From: an uncultured Lachnospiraceae bacterium
Lineage (GTDB): Bacteria > Bacillota > Clostridia > Lachnospirales > Lachnospiraceae
Assembly (NCBI GenBank): GCA_902794825.1
Contig: CADBIU010000041.1
Span: 1 to 37,815, forward strand
Length of the DNA: 37,815 bases
Direction of reading: 5' to 3'
Below are positions 1-7,141 of this stretch, piece after piece. Under the pieces are notes generated by a model. It searched no databases and was not told the origin of the DNA. It was given only the letters and a program-made list of their open reading frames with translations. How positions within the stretch are numbered: position 1 is the stretch's first letter; every line of letters begins with the position of its first letter. The position numbers and the translations under genes were made by a program.

Positions 1-99
1 CCGCAGGAACTGCGCAGAAGGAGCATCCTCTTTTGCGCGAGAGTCAGAGAACTGGGTTATCTGATCGTGTGGGACCCTTCGTATATCACAGTGGTTTGA
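1..99 (+). CDS. C-terminal end of a probable glycosyltransferase (partial)
   Basis: An open frame enters from the left edge and stops with TGA at 97-99, giving 32 residues that end RVRELGYLIVWDPSYITVV. The pattern 'C.RVRE.GY.IVWDPS' resembles the segment after the ED motif near the end of family 2 glycosyltransferases, where a D/ED-x-D-x-C-x-R-x-R-E-x-G-Y stretch is common. The next gene is also a family 2 glycosyltransferase and starts 15 nt downstream, so the two are probably cotranscribed. The catalytic part lies outside the window, so the family call is inference from a short tail. Confidence 0.4.
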   Translation, partial: PQELRRRSILFCARVRELGYLIVWDPSYITVV

Positions 100-114
100 G
101 GCAGTATTGTTATA

Positions 115-1158
115 ATGAGCGATAAAGTTACACTTATCATCCCTGTGCGCAGGGACGCCGACAAGTTGGAGAGGTGCCTGAGAGCGGTACAGTCGGGCAC
201 TGTGGTCCCGCGGATCGTCGTGATGGACTGCACGGCAGATCCGGAGAAGCTTGAAAAGACAAGGGAAAAGTTTCCGGGCGTGCGCTTTTTTGACCTGGGA
301 ATGAATCCGGGGCGGGCACACGCGGTGAATACCGGAATTCACATTACACAGACGCCGTATGTGATGACGCTCTCCCCGGGGCTGCTTGCGGGGAAGCACT
401 GCGTCGAGCGATTATGCGCAGCCCTTGACGGCAATTCAGGCCTTCTGAGCGCACAGGCCAAAATATTGTCGGCGGAGGAGCCTCCCCGCATAAGCGGCGC
501 GGGATGGCTTCTGGATCCGGCCGCTGAACCCGTTATCCGCGGCGCGGGAAGGAGCGTGGCGAGCTGTTCCCGGAAAACAGGGATCACAGCCGCTCAGATG
601 GATGCCGCGATCTACAGAATGGAATATCTCGAGGTGACCGGGATCCTTGATGAGCGCTTTTATACAAGGCTGGAGGACCTGGACCTCGGCTACAGAGGCC
701 TGATCGCGGGCTTTAAGAATATCTGTGAGCCGTCTGCGAAATGCAGGGAGATGGAAAAGGCTCAGACGAGCCGTTTCTACGAGCAGCTTGAGACGGGCAA
801 TATGGAGTATTTCCGCTACAAATACGGGCTGAAAGGTCTAAGGCTCCCCGAAGGGAGAGCGAAGAAAGAAGACCCGCAGCGGGCAGCCGCCCTCGAGAGG
901 GGCAGAATGCTCTGCTTCCAGGCGGAGATAGAGCGTATGGAGAGAGAGGAACTCGGGATGAGCGTCAGCAAACTGACACTTCCGGAGGAATTCTATATGG
1001 AGATTCAGGAGGACGGACCAAAAGGCGTGTTTCCTCTCTATGTGGGATCCAAGGCCGAGGAGTCTCCTCTGCAGATCCCGGATCTTCTCAGGGCGCGGGC
1101 AGGGATGCTCGCGGGAGCCGCAGAAAGGGTCGGAAGACTGATCAGGCGGCGCTCCTGA
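115..1158 (+). CDS. Family 2 glycosyltransferase-like protein
   Basis: 347 residues. The N-terminus VTLIIPVRRDADKLERCL is the first beta strand and helix of a GT-A (family 2) fold, followed by a strand ending VVMDCT and the segment NPGRAHAVNTGI that normally precedes the metal-binding loop. LDERFYTRLEDLDLGYR (about residues 178-194) matches the conserved D...ED.DL..R acceptor/base motif. The usual DxD-type loop ('LNPD') is replaced by TLSPGLLAG, so the Asp that binds the sugar-nucleotide metal is not visible. The last 130 residues are charged and not recognisable. GAGG about 10 nt before the ATG supports the start. It probably acts on cell-surface polysaccharide; donor and acceptor are unknown. 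It could be a degenerate or non-catalytic relative. Confidence 0.75.
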   Translation: MSDKVTLIIPVRRDADKLERCLRAVQSGTVVPRIVVMDCTADPEKLEKTREKFPGVRFFDLGMNPGRAHAVNTGIHITQTPYVMTLSPGLLAGKHCVERLCAALDGNSGLLSAQAKILSAEEPPRISGAGWLLDPAAEPVIRGAGRSVASCSRKTGITAAQMDAAIYRMEYLEVTGILDERFYTRLEDLDLGYRGLIAGFKNICEPSAKCREMEKAQTSRFYEQLETGNMEYFRYKYGLKGLRLPEGRAKKEDPQRAAALERGRMLCFQAEIERMEREELGMSVSKLTLPEEFYMEIQEDGPKGVFPLYVGSKAEESPLQIPDLLRARAGMLAGAAERVGRLIRRRS

Positions 1159-1271
1159 CTTTTGATCCGCCACCGGCATATGTTCAGTTTATTTGGAAAA
1201 ATCAGAAAATTGCGCGAATTTTAGCCGAAGTCTCACAATATCTGAGGCGGGCTCAGGGCGCTCCGAAACGA

Positions 1272-1300
1272 TTGTAAATGAATTCGGATAATGATATTAT
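1272..1300 (+). promoter_or_regulatory. Predicted sigma-A promoter for the coiled-coil gene
   Basis: TTGTAA (1272-1277), a 17-nt spacer, then TATTAT (1295-1300) preceded by TG one base upstream (extended -10). It lies in the 208-nt gap after the glycosyltransferase, about 70 nt before the next start. A 6-bp hairpin (CGGGCA/TGCCCG, 1347-1363) sits directly before the ATG and could affect ribosome access. Confidence 0.6.
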
Positions 1301-1366
1301 TGGTAGGACGAGTTTCTTACAGAATATAAAGAAATTTCACACAGATCGGGCAGCATATGCCCGGAA

Positions 1367-2038
1367 ATGAGGGAGAGAATGAAAGATTCAGCCTCCGTAT
1401 GGAATTACAGCAATACGGTGCCGAAGGTCGACCTGACTAATCCCGATGAGATGATCAGGGCAAACGGCGCGGCTGAAGCGGCCCAGACAGACCGCCTCAA
1501 GGCCGAGGTGGAGGACTACACACAGGTCCTTGCCGAACTTCGGGAATTATATGAGAAGAACAATGAACTGGTCCAGAAGCTCCAGTTCATGAACAGAAAT
1601 ACAACGGAAGGCATCAGGACACTGATCGAGGACAACAACCGTCAGATCTCGGACAAGCTGGCGGAACTCGAGGAGTGGGACCACAAAGCTTTCCGGGCCG
1701 AGATGCAGGCGTCCATCAACGACGCCAGGGAACAGATCATAGGTTCCATCCGGGAATCCTCCGGAGAGACGCGCGATCTCTTCCAGGAAGCTAACGATTT
1801 TAACCACAGAGATAACGTTCGCGTCTACAGAAATGTACAGGCGTCCATGATCGCAGAGCTCACGGATCAGACAAAAGAGCTGAACGAGAAGCTCGAAATC
1901 ATCCAGAAGCAGTCCGAGCCGGACAGAGCCCAGACTACCATGCAGAAGGTTTCTGTCGGCCTTCTCATAGCGGTAATGGTAATCCAGGTTCTCGAGGGAG
2001 CTGGGCTGATCGCGCTTCTGACAGGCATACTGCATTGA
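1367..2038 (+). CDS. Tail-anchored coiled-coil protein, unknown function
   Basis: 223 residues, not recognised as a named family. Residues 35-190 are highly charged, rich in Glu, Lys, Gln and Leu, with few Pro or Gly, as in a long helical coiled coil (KAEVEDYTQVLAELRELYEK; KELNEKLEIIQKQ). The last 30 residues contain one hydrophobic segment (VGLLIAVMVIQVLEGAGLIALL) and a three-residue tail, so the protein is probably C-terminally anchored with the coiled coil in the cytoplasm. The ATG at 1367 has little upstream ribosome site; a second ATG at 1379 follows GAGGGAGAG at very short distance, so the start is uncertain by four codons. The stop overlaps the TTG start of the next gene. Confidence 0.7.
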   Translation: MRERMKDSASVWNYSNTVPKVDLTNPDEMIRANGAAEAAQTDRLKAEVEDYTQVLAELRELYEKNNELVQKLQFMNRNTTEGIRTLIEDNNRQISDKLAELEEWDHKAFRAEMQASINDAREQIIGSIRESSGETRDLFQEANDFNHRDNVRVYRNVQASMIAELTDQTKELNEKLEIIQKQSEPDRAQTTMQKVSVGLLIAVMVIQVLEGAGLIALLTGILH

Positions 2039-2730
2039 GGCGCGAGGCAGGAAAGGCCGTCCCCGCAAGGAAGAGTACGGCAGAGCCAGGGAGCAGGCAG
2101 AACTGGAGAGCTTCGAACATGCTCTATCCGGTGCCGGCTGTGCTGATCGGGTGCAGGGATAAGGACGGAAAGGACAATCTTATGACGGCTGCATGGGCCG
2201 GAACGGTCTGCAGCGATCCCGTCATGGTGTCCGTGTCGATCCGGAAGGAGCGCTTTTCCCACCATATCATTGAAGAAACAGGCGAATTTACGATCAGTCT
2301 GACGACCCGGGCGCTTGCGGAAGCAACTGATTTCTGCGGAGTAAGATCGGGAAGAAATACTGATAAGTTCAGAGAAATGAAACTGACGCCTTTGGAATCT
2401 GAAAAGATCGGAGCGCCCGGAGTGGCCCAGAGCCCTGTGGTCCTCGAGTGCTCGGTGAAGCAGATCTTAAGGCTCGGCAGCCACGATATGTTCATTGCGG
2501 AAGTTGTGAATGTAAGCGTGGAAGAACGATATCTCGACGATAAAGGAAGGCTGGAACTGGAGAAGGCGGACCTGATAGCGTATTCCCACGGTGAATATTT
2601 TGCCCTGGGTGACAAGATCGGGAAATTCGGCTATTCAGTCCGCAAAAAGACGGCGTCGGCGGGATCCGGGGCTGCAGGCGGGAGAGGTAAGAATCGCTCC
2701 CACAGCAGGAAAATCCTTGGGAAAACATAA
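2035..2730 (+). CDS. Flavin reductase family protein (FMN-binding split barrel)
   Basis: 231 residues. NWRASNMLYPVPAVLIGC, the central MVSVSIRKERFSHHIIEETG and the C-terminal SHGEYFALGDKIGKFGYSVRKK match the flavin reductase-like/flavoredoxin family that binds FMN and reduces flavins or serves as an electron carrier. The family usually begins within a few residues of 'NW.P.NMLYPVP'. Here no ATG exists upstream of that motif, and the only candidate is a TTG at 2035 overlapping the previous stop (TTGA), which adds about 22 basic residues. Translational coupling to the upstream gene is therefore likely. A 25-residue Gly/Arg/Ser-rich tail follows the family's normal end. Physiological substrate unknown. 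Confidence 0.8.
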   Translation: MRREAGKAVPARKSTAEPGSRQNWRASNMLYPVPAVLIGCRDKDGKDNLMTAAWAGTVCSDPVMVSVSIRKERFSHHIIEETGEFTISLTTRALAEATDFCGVRSGRNTDKFREMKLTPLESEKIGAPGVAQSPVVLECSVKQILRLGSHDMFIAEVVNVSVEERYLDDKGRLELEKADLIAYSHGEYFALGDKIGKFGYSVRKKTASAGSGAAGGRGKNRSHSRKILGKT

Positions 2731-2775
2731 CAGAGATCGACTTTCCGAAGCGGTAATTTGCCGTCAAACTGACAA

Positions 2776-2804
2776 TTGACAGGAAAAGACGGCGGGAGTA
2801 TCAT
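2776..2804 (+). promoter_or_regulatory. Predicted sigma-A promoter for murA
   Basis: TTGACA (2776-2781), a 17-nt spacer and TATCAT (2799-2804), about 40 nt upstream of the murA start. The -35 box is a perfect consensus match. Confidence 0.7.
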
Positions 2805-2842
2805 CCTGATACTGCGAAAAAGCGATTACAACGAGGGACGGT

Positions 2843-4171
2843 ATGGAACATTATATAGTAAAAGGCGGAAATTCTCTGTCCGGAGAAGTAGAGATTGCAG
2901 GAGCCAAGAACGCAGCTCTTGCGATCCTCGCGGCATCGATCATGACGAATGAGACTGTGACAGTGGAAAACGTGCCGGATGTCAGCGATATCAGGGCGAT
3001 CCTCAAGACGATCGAAGTGATCGGAGGATACGTGGAGAAGTTGGACCGCCATACATTCCGGATCAACGGGTCAGGCATCAGTAAGGACACGCCGGTCGAC
3101 AATGAGTATGTCAGAAAGATCAGGGGATCCTACTATCTGATCGGATCTCTACTCGGCAAATACAAGAAAGCGGACGTGGCTCTTCCAGGCGGCTGCAACA
3201 TCGGACTTCGTCCCATTGACCAGCACATCAAGGGCTTCCGCGCGCTCGGAGCATCGGTAAGACTGGCTTCAGGCCGGGTAGCCGCGAGGGCGGACAGACT
3301 TGTCGGATCTCATATTTATATGGACGTCGTCTCCGTAGGCGCAACCATCAACATTATCATGGCTGCAGTCATGGCGGAAGGCAACACAACGATCGAGAAT
3401 GCTGCTAAAGAGCCTCATGTCGTCGATCTCGCCAACTTCCTCAACAGCATGGGCGCGAGGATCAAGGGCGCGGGAACGGACGTGATCCGCATCAAGGGAG
3501 TCAGCACTCTTCATGGAACCAACTATTCCATCATCCCGGACCAGATCGAGGCGGGAACCTTTATGTTCGCCGCTGCGGCCACAAGAGGGGATGTTACGAT
3601 CAAGAATGTCATTCCCAAGCACCTGGAGTCTATTACAGCCAAGCTCCTTGAGATCGGCTGTCAGATCGAGGAGTCGGACGATATGGTGCGCGTGGTAGCC
3701 ACCAGAAGGCTCAGCCGTACCAATGTCAAAACATTGCCGTATCCCGGTTTTCCCACTGATATGCAGCCTCAGATCACGTGTGTTCTGGGACTGTGCAGAG
3801 GAATCAGCATAGTCACCGAGAGTATATTTGAAAACCGGTTCAAATATGTGGATGAGCTGACCAAGATGGGCGCTAACATCACAGTGGAAGGAAACACCGC
3901 GATCATAGACGGCGTAGAGCAGTACACCGGCGCACACCTGAGTTCTCCCGACCTTAGAGCGGGAGCAGCTCTTGTGATCGCAGCTCTGGCGGCTGACGAT
4001 TACAGCGAGATCTTCGACATCAAGTTCATCGAGAGAGGATACGAGGACTTCCCGGAGAAGCTCCGCAAGATCGGCGCTCATATTGAGAAGATCGATACAG
4101 ACGAGGACAAGCGAAATTCATGTTACGCGTCGGATAATTCTGATTTACATATCCCGAACAGGGATATATAA
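2843..4171 (+). CDS. murA: UDP-N-acetylglucosamine 1-carboxyvinyltransferase (MurA)
   Basis: 442 residues. It transfers enolpyruvate from PEP to UDP-GlcNAc, the first committed step of peptidoglycan synthesis, in the cytoplasm. The two-domain EPSP synthase-like fold is clear: AGAKNAAL near residue 20 contains the conserved Lys22, and LPGGCNIGLRPIDQH contains the catalytic Cys at residue 118 (Cys115 in E. coli; fosfomycin target). PGFPTDMQPQ and the DLRAGAALVIAAL and ERGYEDFPEKL segments are the usual C-terminal landmarks. GAGGGA before the ATG supports the start. The last 25 residues, rich in Asp, Asn and Ser, extend beyond the normal end. Firmicutes often carry two MurA paralogues; the RKIRGSYYLIG segment looks like the second (MurZ/MurA2) type, which is inference. 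Confidence 0.95.
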   Translation: MEHYIVKGGNSLSGEVEIAGAKNAALAILAASIMTNETVTVENVPDVSDIRAILKTIEVIGGYVEKLDRHTFRINGSGISKDTPVDNEYVRKIRGSYYLIGSLLGKYKKADVALPGGCNIGLRPIDQHIKGFRALGASVRLASGRVAARADRLVGSHIYMDVVSVGATINIIMAAVMAEGNTTIENAAKEPHVVDLANFLNSMGARIKGAGTDVIRIKGVSTLHGTNYSIIPDQIEAGTFMFAAAATRGDVTIKNVIPKHLESITAKLLEIGCQIEESDDMVRVVATRRLSRTNVKTLPYPGFPTDMQPQITCVLGLCRGISIVTESIFENRFKYVDELTKMGANITVEGNTAIIDGVEQYTGAHLSSPDLRAGAALVIAALAADDYSEIFDIKFIERGYEDFPEKLRKIGAHIEKIDTDEDKRNSCYASDNSDLHIPNRDI

Positions 4172-4172
4172 T
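4144..4172 (+). promoter_or_regulatory. Predicted promoter for the riboswitch-ribU unit, overlapping the murA stop
   Basis: TTTACA (4144-4149), a 17-nt spacer and a consensus TATAAT (4167-4172). The -10 box contains the murA stop codon (4169-4171). The sequence is also a gapped inverted repeat (ATTTACAT...ATCCC / GGGAT...ATGTAAAT) around a GAACA loop. Confidence 0.7.
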
Positions 4173-4223
4173 GTAAATGCTTTGAAGGGCAGCATAAGAC
4201 CTTCAGTAACTGAATAACCACGA

Positions 4224-4334
4224 TGTTTTTCGGGGCAGGGTGAAATTCCCTACTGGCGGTATAGTCCGCGACCCGCTTCGGCGGCTGACTCGGTGAAACT
4301 CCGGGACCAACAGTATAGTCTGGATGGAAGAACA
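4224..4334 (+). promoter_or_regulatory. FMN riboswitch (RFN element)
   Basis: The hallmark strings of the RFN aptamer are present in order: GGGGCAGGGTGAAATTCCC, then CTGGCGGTATAGTCCGCGACCCG, then GGTGAAACTCCGGGACC, and AGTATAGTCTGGATGGAAGA. The closing P1 helix can be drawn directly: TGTTTTTC (4224-4231) pairs with GAAGAACA (4327-4334), with one G-U pair. A terminator follows about 60 nt downstream and the regulated gene is the riboflavin transporter ribU. FMN binding is expected to favour termination and so lower uptake. Confidence 0.95.
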
Positions 4335-4395
4335 AACTTCTGGTTTTGCGCAGATAATGGACTGTGTCTGTTTTCTGCTGTTGTCGGATGTATTG

Positions 4396-4426
4396 GCCCC
4401 GAGCGCGTATGCGCCCGGGGCTTTTT
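4396..4426 (+). terminator. Riboswitch-controlled intrinsic terminator
   Basis: GCCCCGAGCGC (4396-4406) pairs with GCGCCCGGGGC (4411-4421) with a single mismatch, closed by a GTAT loop and followed by TTTTT. It lies between the FMN aptamer and ribU, the usual expression platform. Confidence 0.85.
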
Positions 4427-4490
4427 GCAGCCATACACATTGCCGAAGAAGTTTGAAAAAGAATTACAGTCATTTAAGGAGGAAAAGAAA

Positions 4491-5246
4491 ATGAACGGAT
4501 TCTTTACTGCAGTCAAGGAAAATGCAAGCTTTGTAGGCGTGTGCCTGGTCACAGTGCTTGCGATCACGCTGATCGCTTACGGAATTGAGAAAGCTGCCAA
4601 GCGCAAAAACGGTGACAAGGACAGAGTCCTGGCCACCAGAAAGATCGTCATGATCGGTATGTTCGGAGCGATTTCCGGAATCCTTTACTGCTTTGACTTC
4701 GCGATTCCGATCGCGCCCAACTTCTACAAGCTGGACTTCAGCGAGCTTCCGGCGCTGATCGCTGGATTTGCTTTCGGCCCTGTGGCGGGCGTTCTGGTTG
4801 AATTTGTCAAGCAGGTCGTCAAACTGATGATCAAGTCCACCTCCACTGCTTTTGTCGGAGACCTCGCCAACTACCTGATCGGATGCATGCTGGTACTTCC
4901 CGCATCTGTGATCTACCGGTTTAATAAATCCAAGCGCAGCGCCCTGATCGGCTGCGCGGTCGGCACGATCGTCATGACTATCTTCGGAACATGGTTCAAT
5001 GCGGTTTACCTGCTTCCTACATTTGCCAGACTGTTCGGCATGCCTCTGGATGTAATCCTCGGCATGGGCGCGGCGATCAACCCCGCAGTCACCAACATCA
5101 CTAATTTTGTGATCCTGATGGTGGCTCCGATCAACCTCATCAAGGGCATCGGCATCTCTGCACTGACCATGCTGATCTACAAGAAGATCAGCCCGATCAT
5201 CAAGTATGGCGCAAGTGCGCAGGAGAGTGTGAGGGCAGCGGAGTAA
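4491..5246 (+). CDS. ribU: Riboflavin ECF transporter S component RibU
   Basis: 251 residues, multi-spanning membrane protein. RKIVMIGMFGAISGILYCFDFAIP followed by FYKLDFSELPALIAGFAFGPVAGVLVEFVKQ is the signature of RibU-type substrate-binding S components of energy-coupling-factor transporters; FDF...DFSE-PALI is the riboflavin-binding region. It would work with the shared EcfA, EcfA' and EcfT subunits, which are not in this window. About 45 residues at the N-terminus, including one extra predicted membrane helix (ASFVGVCLVTVLAITLIAYGI), precede the usual start. The ATG at 4491 is chosen because it has AAGGAGG eight to ten nt upstream. The open frame extends back into the riboswitch, but that part is untranslated leader. 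Regulation is by the upstream FMN riboswitch. Confidence 0.93.
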   Translation: MNGFFTAVKENASFVGVCLVTVLAITLIAYGIEKAAKRKNGDKDRVLATRKIVMIGMFGAISGILYCFDFAIPIAPNFYKLDFSELPALIAGFAFGPVAGVLVEFVKQVVKLMIKSTSTAFVGDLANYLIGCMLVLPASVIYRFNKSKRSALIGCAVGTIVMTIFGTWFNAVYLLPTFARLFGMPLDVILGMGAAINPAVTNITNFVILMVAPINLIKGIGISALTMLIYKKISPIIKYGASAQESVRAAE

Positions 5247-5263
5247 CAAGCATAAAAATGAGA

Positions 5264-5307
5264 ATGGCGCCGCATCTTGCTGATTAATAAGCAAGATGCG
5301 GCGCCAT
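5264..5307. terminator. Bidirectional hairpin terminator between convergent genes
   Basis: A perfect 17-bp stem, 5264-5280 paired with 5291-5307, with a short A/T-rich loop. On the plus strand it is followed by ATTTGTG; on the minus strand the hairpin is followed by CATTTTTATG. It separates ribU from the minus-strand lipoprotein gene, so it can serve both. Confidence 0.85.
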
Positions 5308-6420
5308 ATTTGTGTCAGAGATTCCGGGTTTAACGGTTTCGGTACAGAAGCATTGAAAACATCATTCCGTACCTACAATCTCATAATGTGGCGACGGCCC
5401 CCATAGATTTGTTAATACACATAAGGATTGAATCCATTTGCAGCCATGATGAACCATGCAGTCGGTGCGATGTGGGCGTCGGTGGAGTATTCCCAAGGGG
5501 ATCCGTCGAAAAGATCCATCCCTGTAGACAAGTTATCCACCGTTGCCGCAGGGAACAAGCCGTTCTCCAGCTGGATCGACGCGAGGGCATCCATTGCCTG
5601 TCCGTATTCTTCAGACCTGCCGATTCCCCGATACATAAGGGCAGTGTAGGCAGTTCCTTCCGCCCACCATCCGCCGTTCTTGTTCTCAAGACAGAATGGA
5701 TATGCGCCCTCCGGGCTCCTCATCTTATCCACCACATCCAGCGCGCTCTTATAGGGTTCGAAAGCATCTCCAAGAGCCATTTGGCACCACACCTGCGCAT
5801 CCAGCACTACCACGCTCTCGTTCGGCGTAACACCGTCGTCGAGCGTTCCTGTCATGAACAAACCTTGCTCCTTATCATACATAGACTCTATAAATCGGAG
5901 AGCGCTGTCGGCGGCTTCTCTGTATTTTGGCTCGCCGGTGACCTGATAGAGTGCACTGAATACCGCATAAGTGTCGATGTTGTGCTCAATGGATTTGTAG
6001 GTGAATGGATAGACAACCGGAGGATCGCCCTCCTGCCAGCCGTCAAAGCCGCCAACGAAACCATCGCCTCCGTCGGAGCATTCCGTAATCACCCAGTCCA
6101 TCAGAGCCCGGGCGGTTTCCAGATATTGATCTCCGCCATAAGCCTTGTAATACTGCATGAGAGCCATTGCCGCGTAGGAAGTGTTTCCAACATTGCTGCC
6201 GACCTGGTAGCGATCCTCGTACCACTCGCCGGTCTCGTTGTCATACCAGCCCGGGAGTTTCGCACCGCTCTCCCAACCGGGAAAAGCGGAGATGTCTCCG
6301 GATGCGTATGCGTTTCGCACACGCATGGGATTTACCTCTTCGGACCGCTCGCCGGTGGCCGGCAGTGCTCTGTCGTTCTGCACTGCATAGACAAACGCGT
6401 CCATGACCTGCTGCGCCTCC

Positions 6421-6446
6421 GGCTGCATTCCCTGGCTGCATTCCCT
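6421..6446 (+). repeat. 13-bp perfect tandem duplication inside the lipoprotein gene
   Basis: GGCTGCATTCCCT occurs twice back to back (6421-6433 and 6434-6446). Thirteen is not a multiple of three. Read on the minus strand, removing one copy joins FISEGMQP to EAQQVMDAFVYAVQ in one frame, so the duplication alone accounts for the second frame break. Confidence 0.95.
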
Positions 6447-6763
6447 CAGAGATGAAAGCCATGCCGGCCAGCGCGTTGTCATATGTAAACGCGGCATTTT
6501 GGATGTATACATTCTCTGTGTCATAGGAGCGGAGCATCACAGGCGCCGACTGCGCAGACTCCATGTCCCCGCAGAACCGGATCTCGTCGAGGTAGAACAC
6601 ATTGTCCGCAACTCCATCTTTCTGATCGTTCAAAACATAGCCGAACCCAGGGGGAGGTCTCCTCGACGGGAGTTCCTGAGGAGGTCGCGCTGCCGGCGTT
6701 ATTTGCTGTTGTGCTGCCGGAGTTTGCAGCTGCGCTGCCGGCGGCTGCGGCCGTTGCAGTTGT

Positions 6764-6823
6764 GCCGGCGTCTGCTGGTGCAGTCGAGCCGGCGTCTGCT
6801 GGTGCAGTCGAGCCGGCGTCTGC
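6764..6823 (+). repeat. 24-bp tandem repeats encoding the lipoprotein linker
   Basis: Two perfect 24-bp copies (6764-6787, 6788-6811) plus a 12-bp partial copy (6812-6823). On the minus strand they encode repeats of Ala-Asp-Ala-Gly-Ser-Thr-Ala-Pro, a flexible spacer between the lipid anchor and the extracellular domain. The unit is a multiple of three, so copy number can change without a frameshift. Confidence 0.9.
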
Positions 6824-6939
6824 GGCTTTTCCACAGCCTGTTGCTGCTGTCATCAGGACTGAGGCGGCAAGCCCTATTGCAATCAGTCGGTTCATGGACA
6901 TATTTCTCTACCTCCTTACGTTTATTTGTCTGTATTGGA

Positions 6940-6969
6940 AGTATATCAAATCAAAGGTCTAACGGACAA
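6940..6969 (-). promoter_or_regulatory. Possible promoter of the lipoprotein gene
   Basis: On the minus strand, TTGTCC (6969-6964), an 18-nt spacer and TATACT (6945-6940), leaving a leader of about 30 nt before the ATG at 6901. The -35 box is imperfect. Confidence 0.4.
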
Positions 6970-7048
6970 CCTGCTTAGGCTTATGCAGTCCAAACAATAT
7001 GGGCGGATTTCCTAACGGCCGCAGGCTGTTTTTGACCACTATTTAAGC

Positions 7049-7138
7049 TGCTTCTGTTTGAACTGAACCTGTTTGAGCTGAACCAGCTTAAGCTGAACCT
7101 GTTTGAGATGAACCTGCTTGAGATGAACCTGTTTTGGA
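7049..7138 (+). repeat. 15-nt degenerate tandem repeat, about six copies
   Basis: Units of the form TGAACCTGTTTGAGC begin at 7064, 7079, 7094, 7109 and 7124, with a weaker copy at 7049. Copies differ at one to four positions. On the minus strand the unit would read as a five-residue repeat (QVHLK, QVQLK), but that frame has no ribosome site or recognisable protein, so it is reported as a DNA repeat. Confidence 0.85.
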
Positions 7139-7141
7139 CTG

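Larger units (their letters stand above)
5412..6901 (-). pseudogene. Secreted lipoprotein with six-hairpin glycosidase-like domain, two frame breaks
   Basis: Read from 6901 leftward. AAGGAGGT precedes the ATG. The N-terminus MSMNRLIAIGLAASVLMTAATGC is a lipoprotein signal with Cys23 at the cleavage site, followed by an Ala/Thr/Ser/Gly linker containing 8-residue repeats (ADAGSTAP). The frame then breaks near a G5 run at 6650-6654. The next frame gives FGYVLNDQKDGVADNVFYLDEIRF, which looks like the last strands of a carbohydrate-binding beta-sandwich. A second break coincides with a 13-bp tandem duplication (6421-6446). The third frame gives about 330 residues with periodic helical Trp/Tyr-rich segments (NTSYAAMALMQYY; EHNIDTYAVFSALYQVTG; AEGTAYTALMYRGIG) typical of an (alpha/alpha)6-barrel glycosidase. 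Substrate unknown. Probably inactive as written. Confidence 0.75.

Noticed and set aside
4293-4490. Upstream extension of the ribU frame into the riboswitch
   Set aside because: It overlaps the FMN aptamer and terminator; the ATG at 4491 has a proper ribosome site and yields the membrane protein.
5388-6455. 355-codon plus-strand open frame
   Set aside because: It is the mirror of the glycosidase-like gene on the minus strand, which has a lipoprotein signal, ribosome site and coherent protein segments; the plus frame has none.
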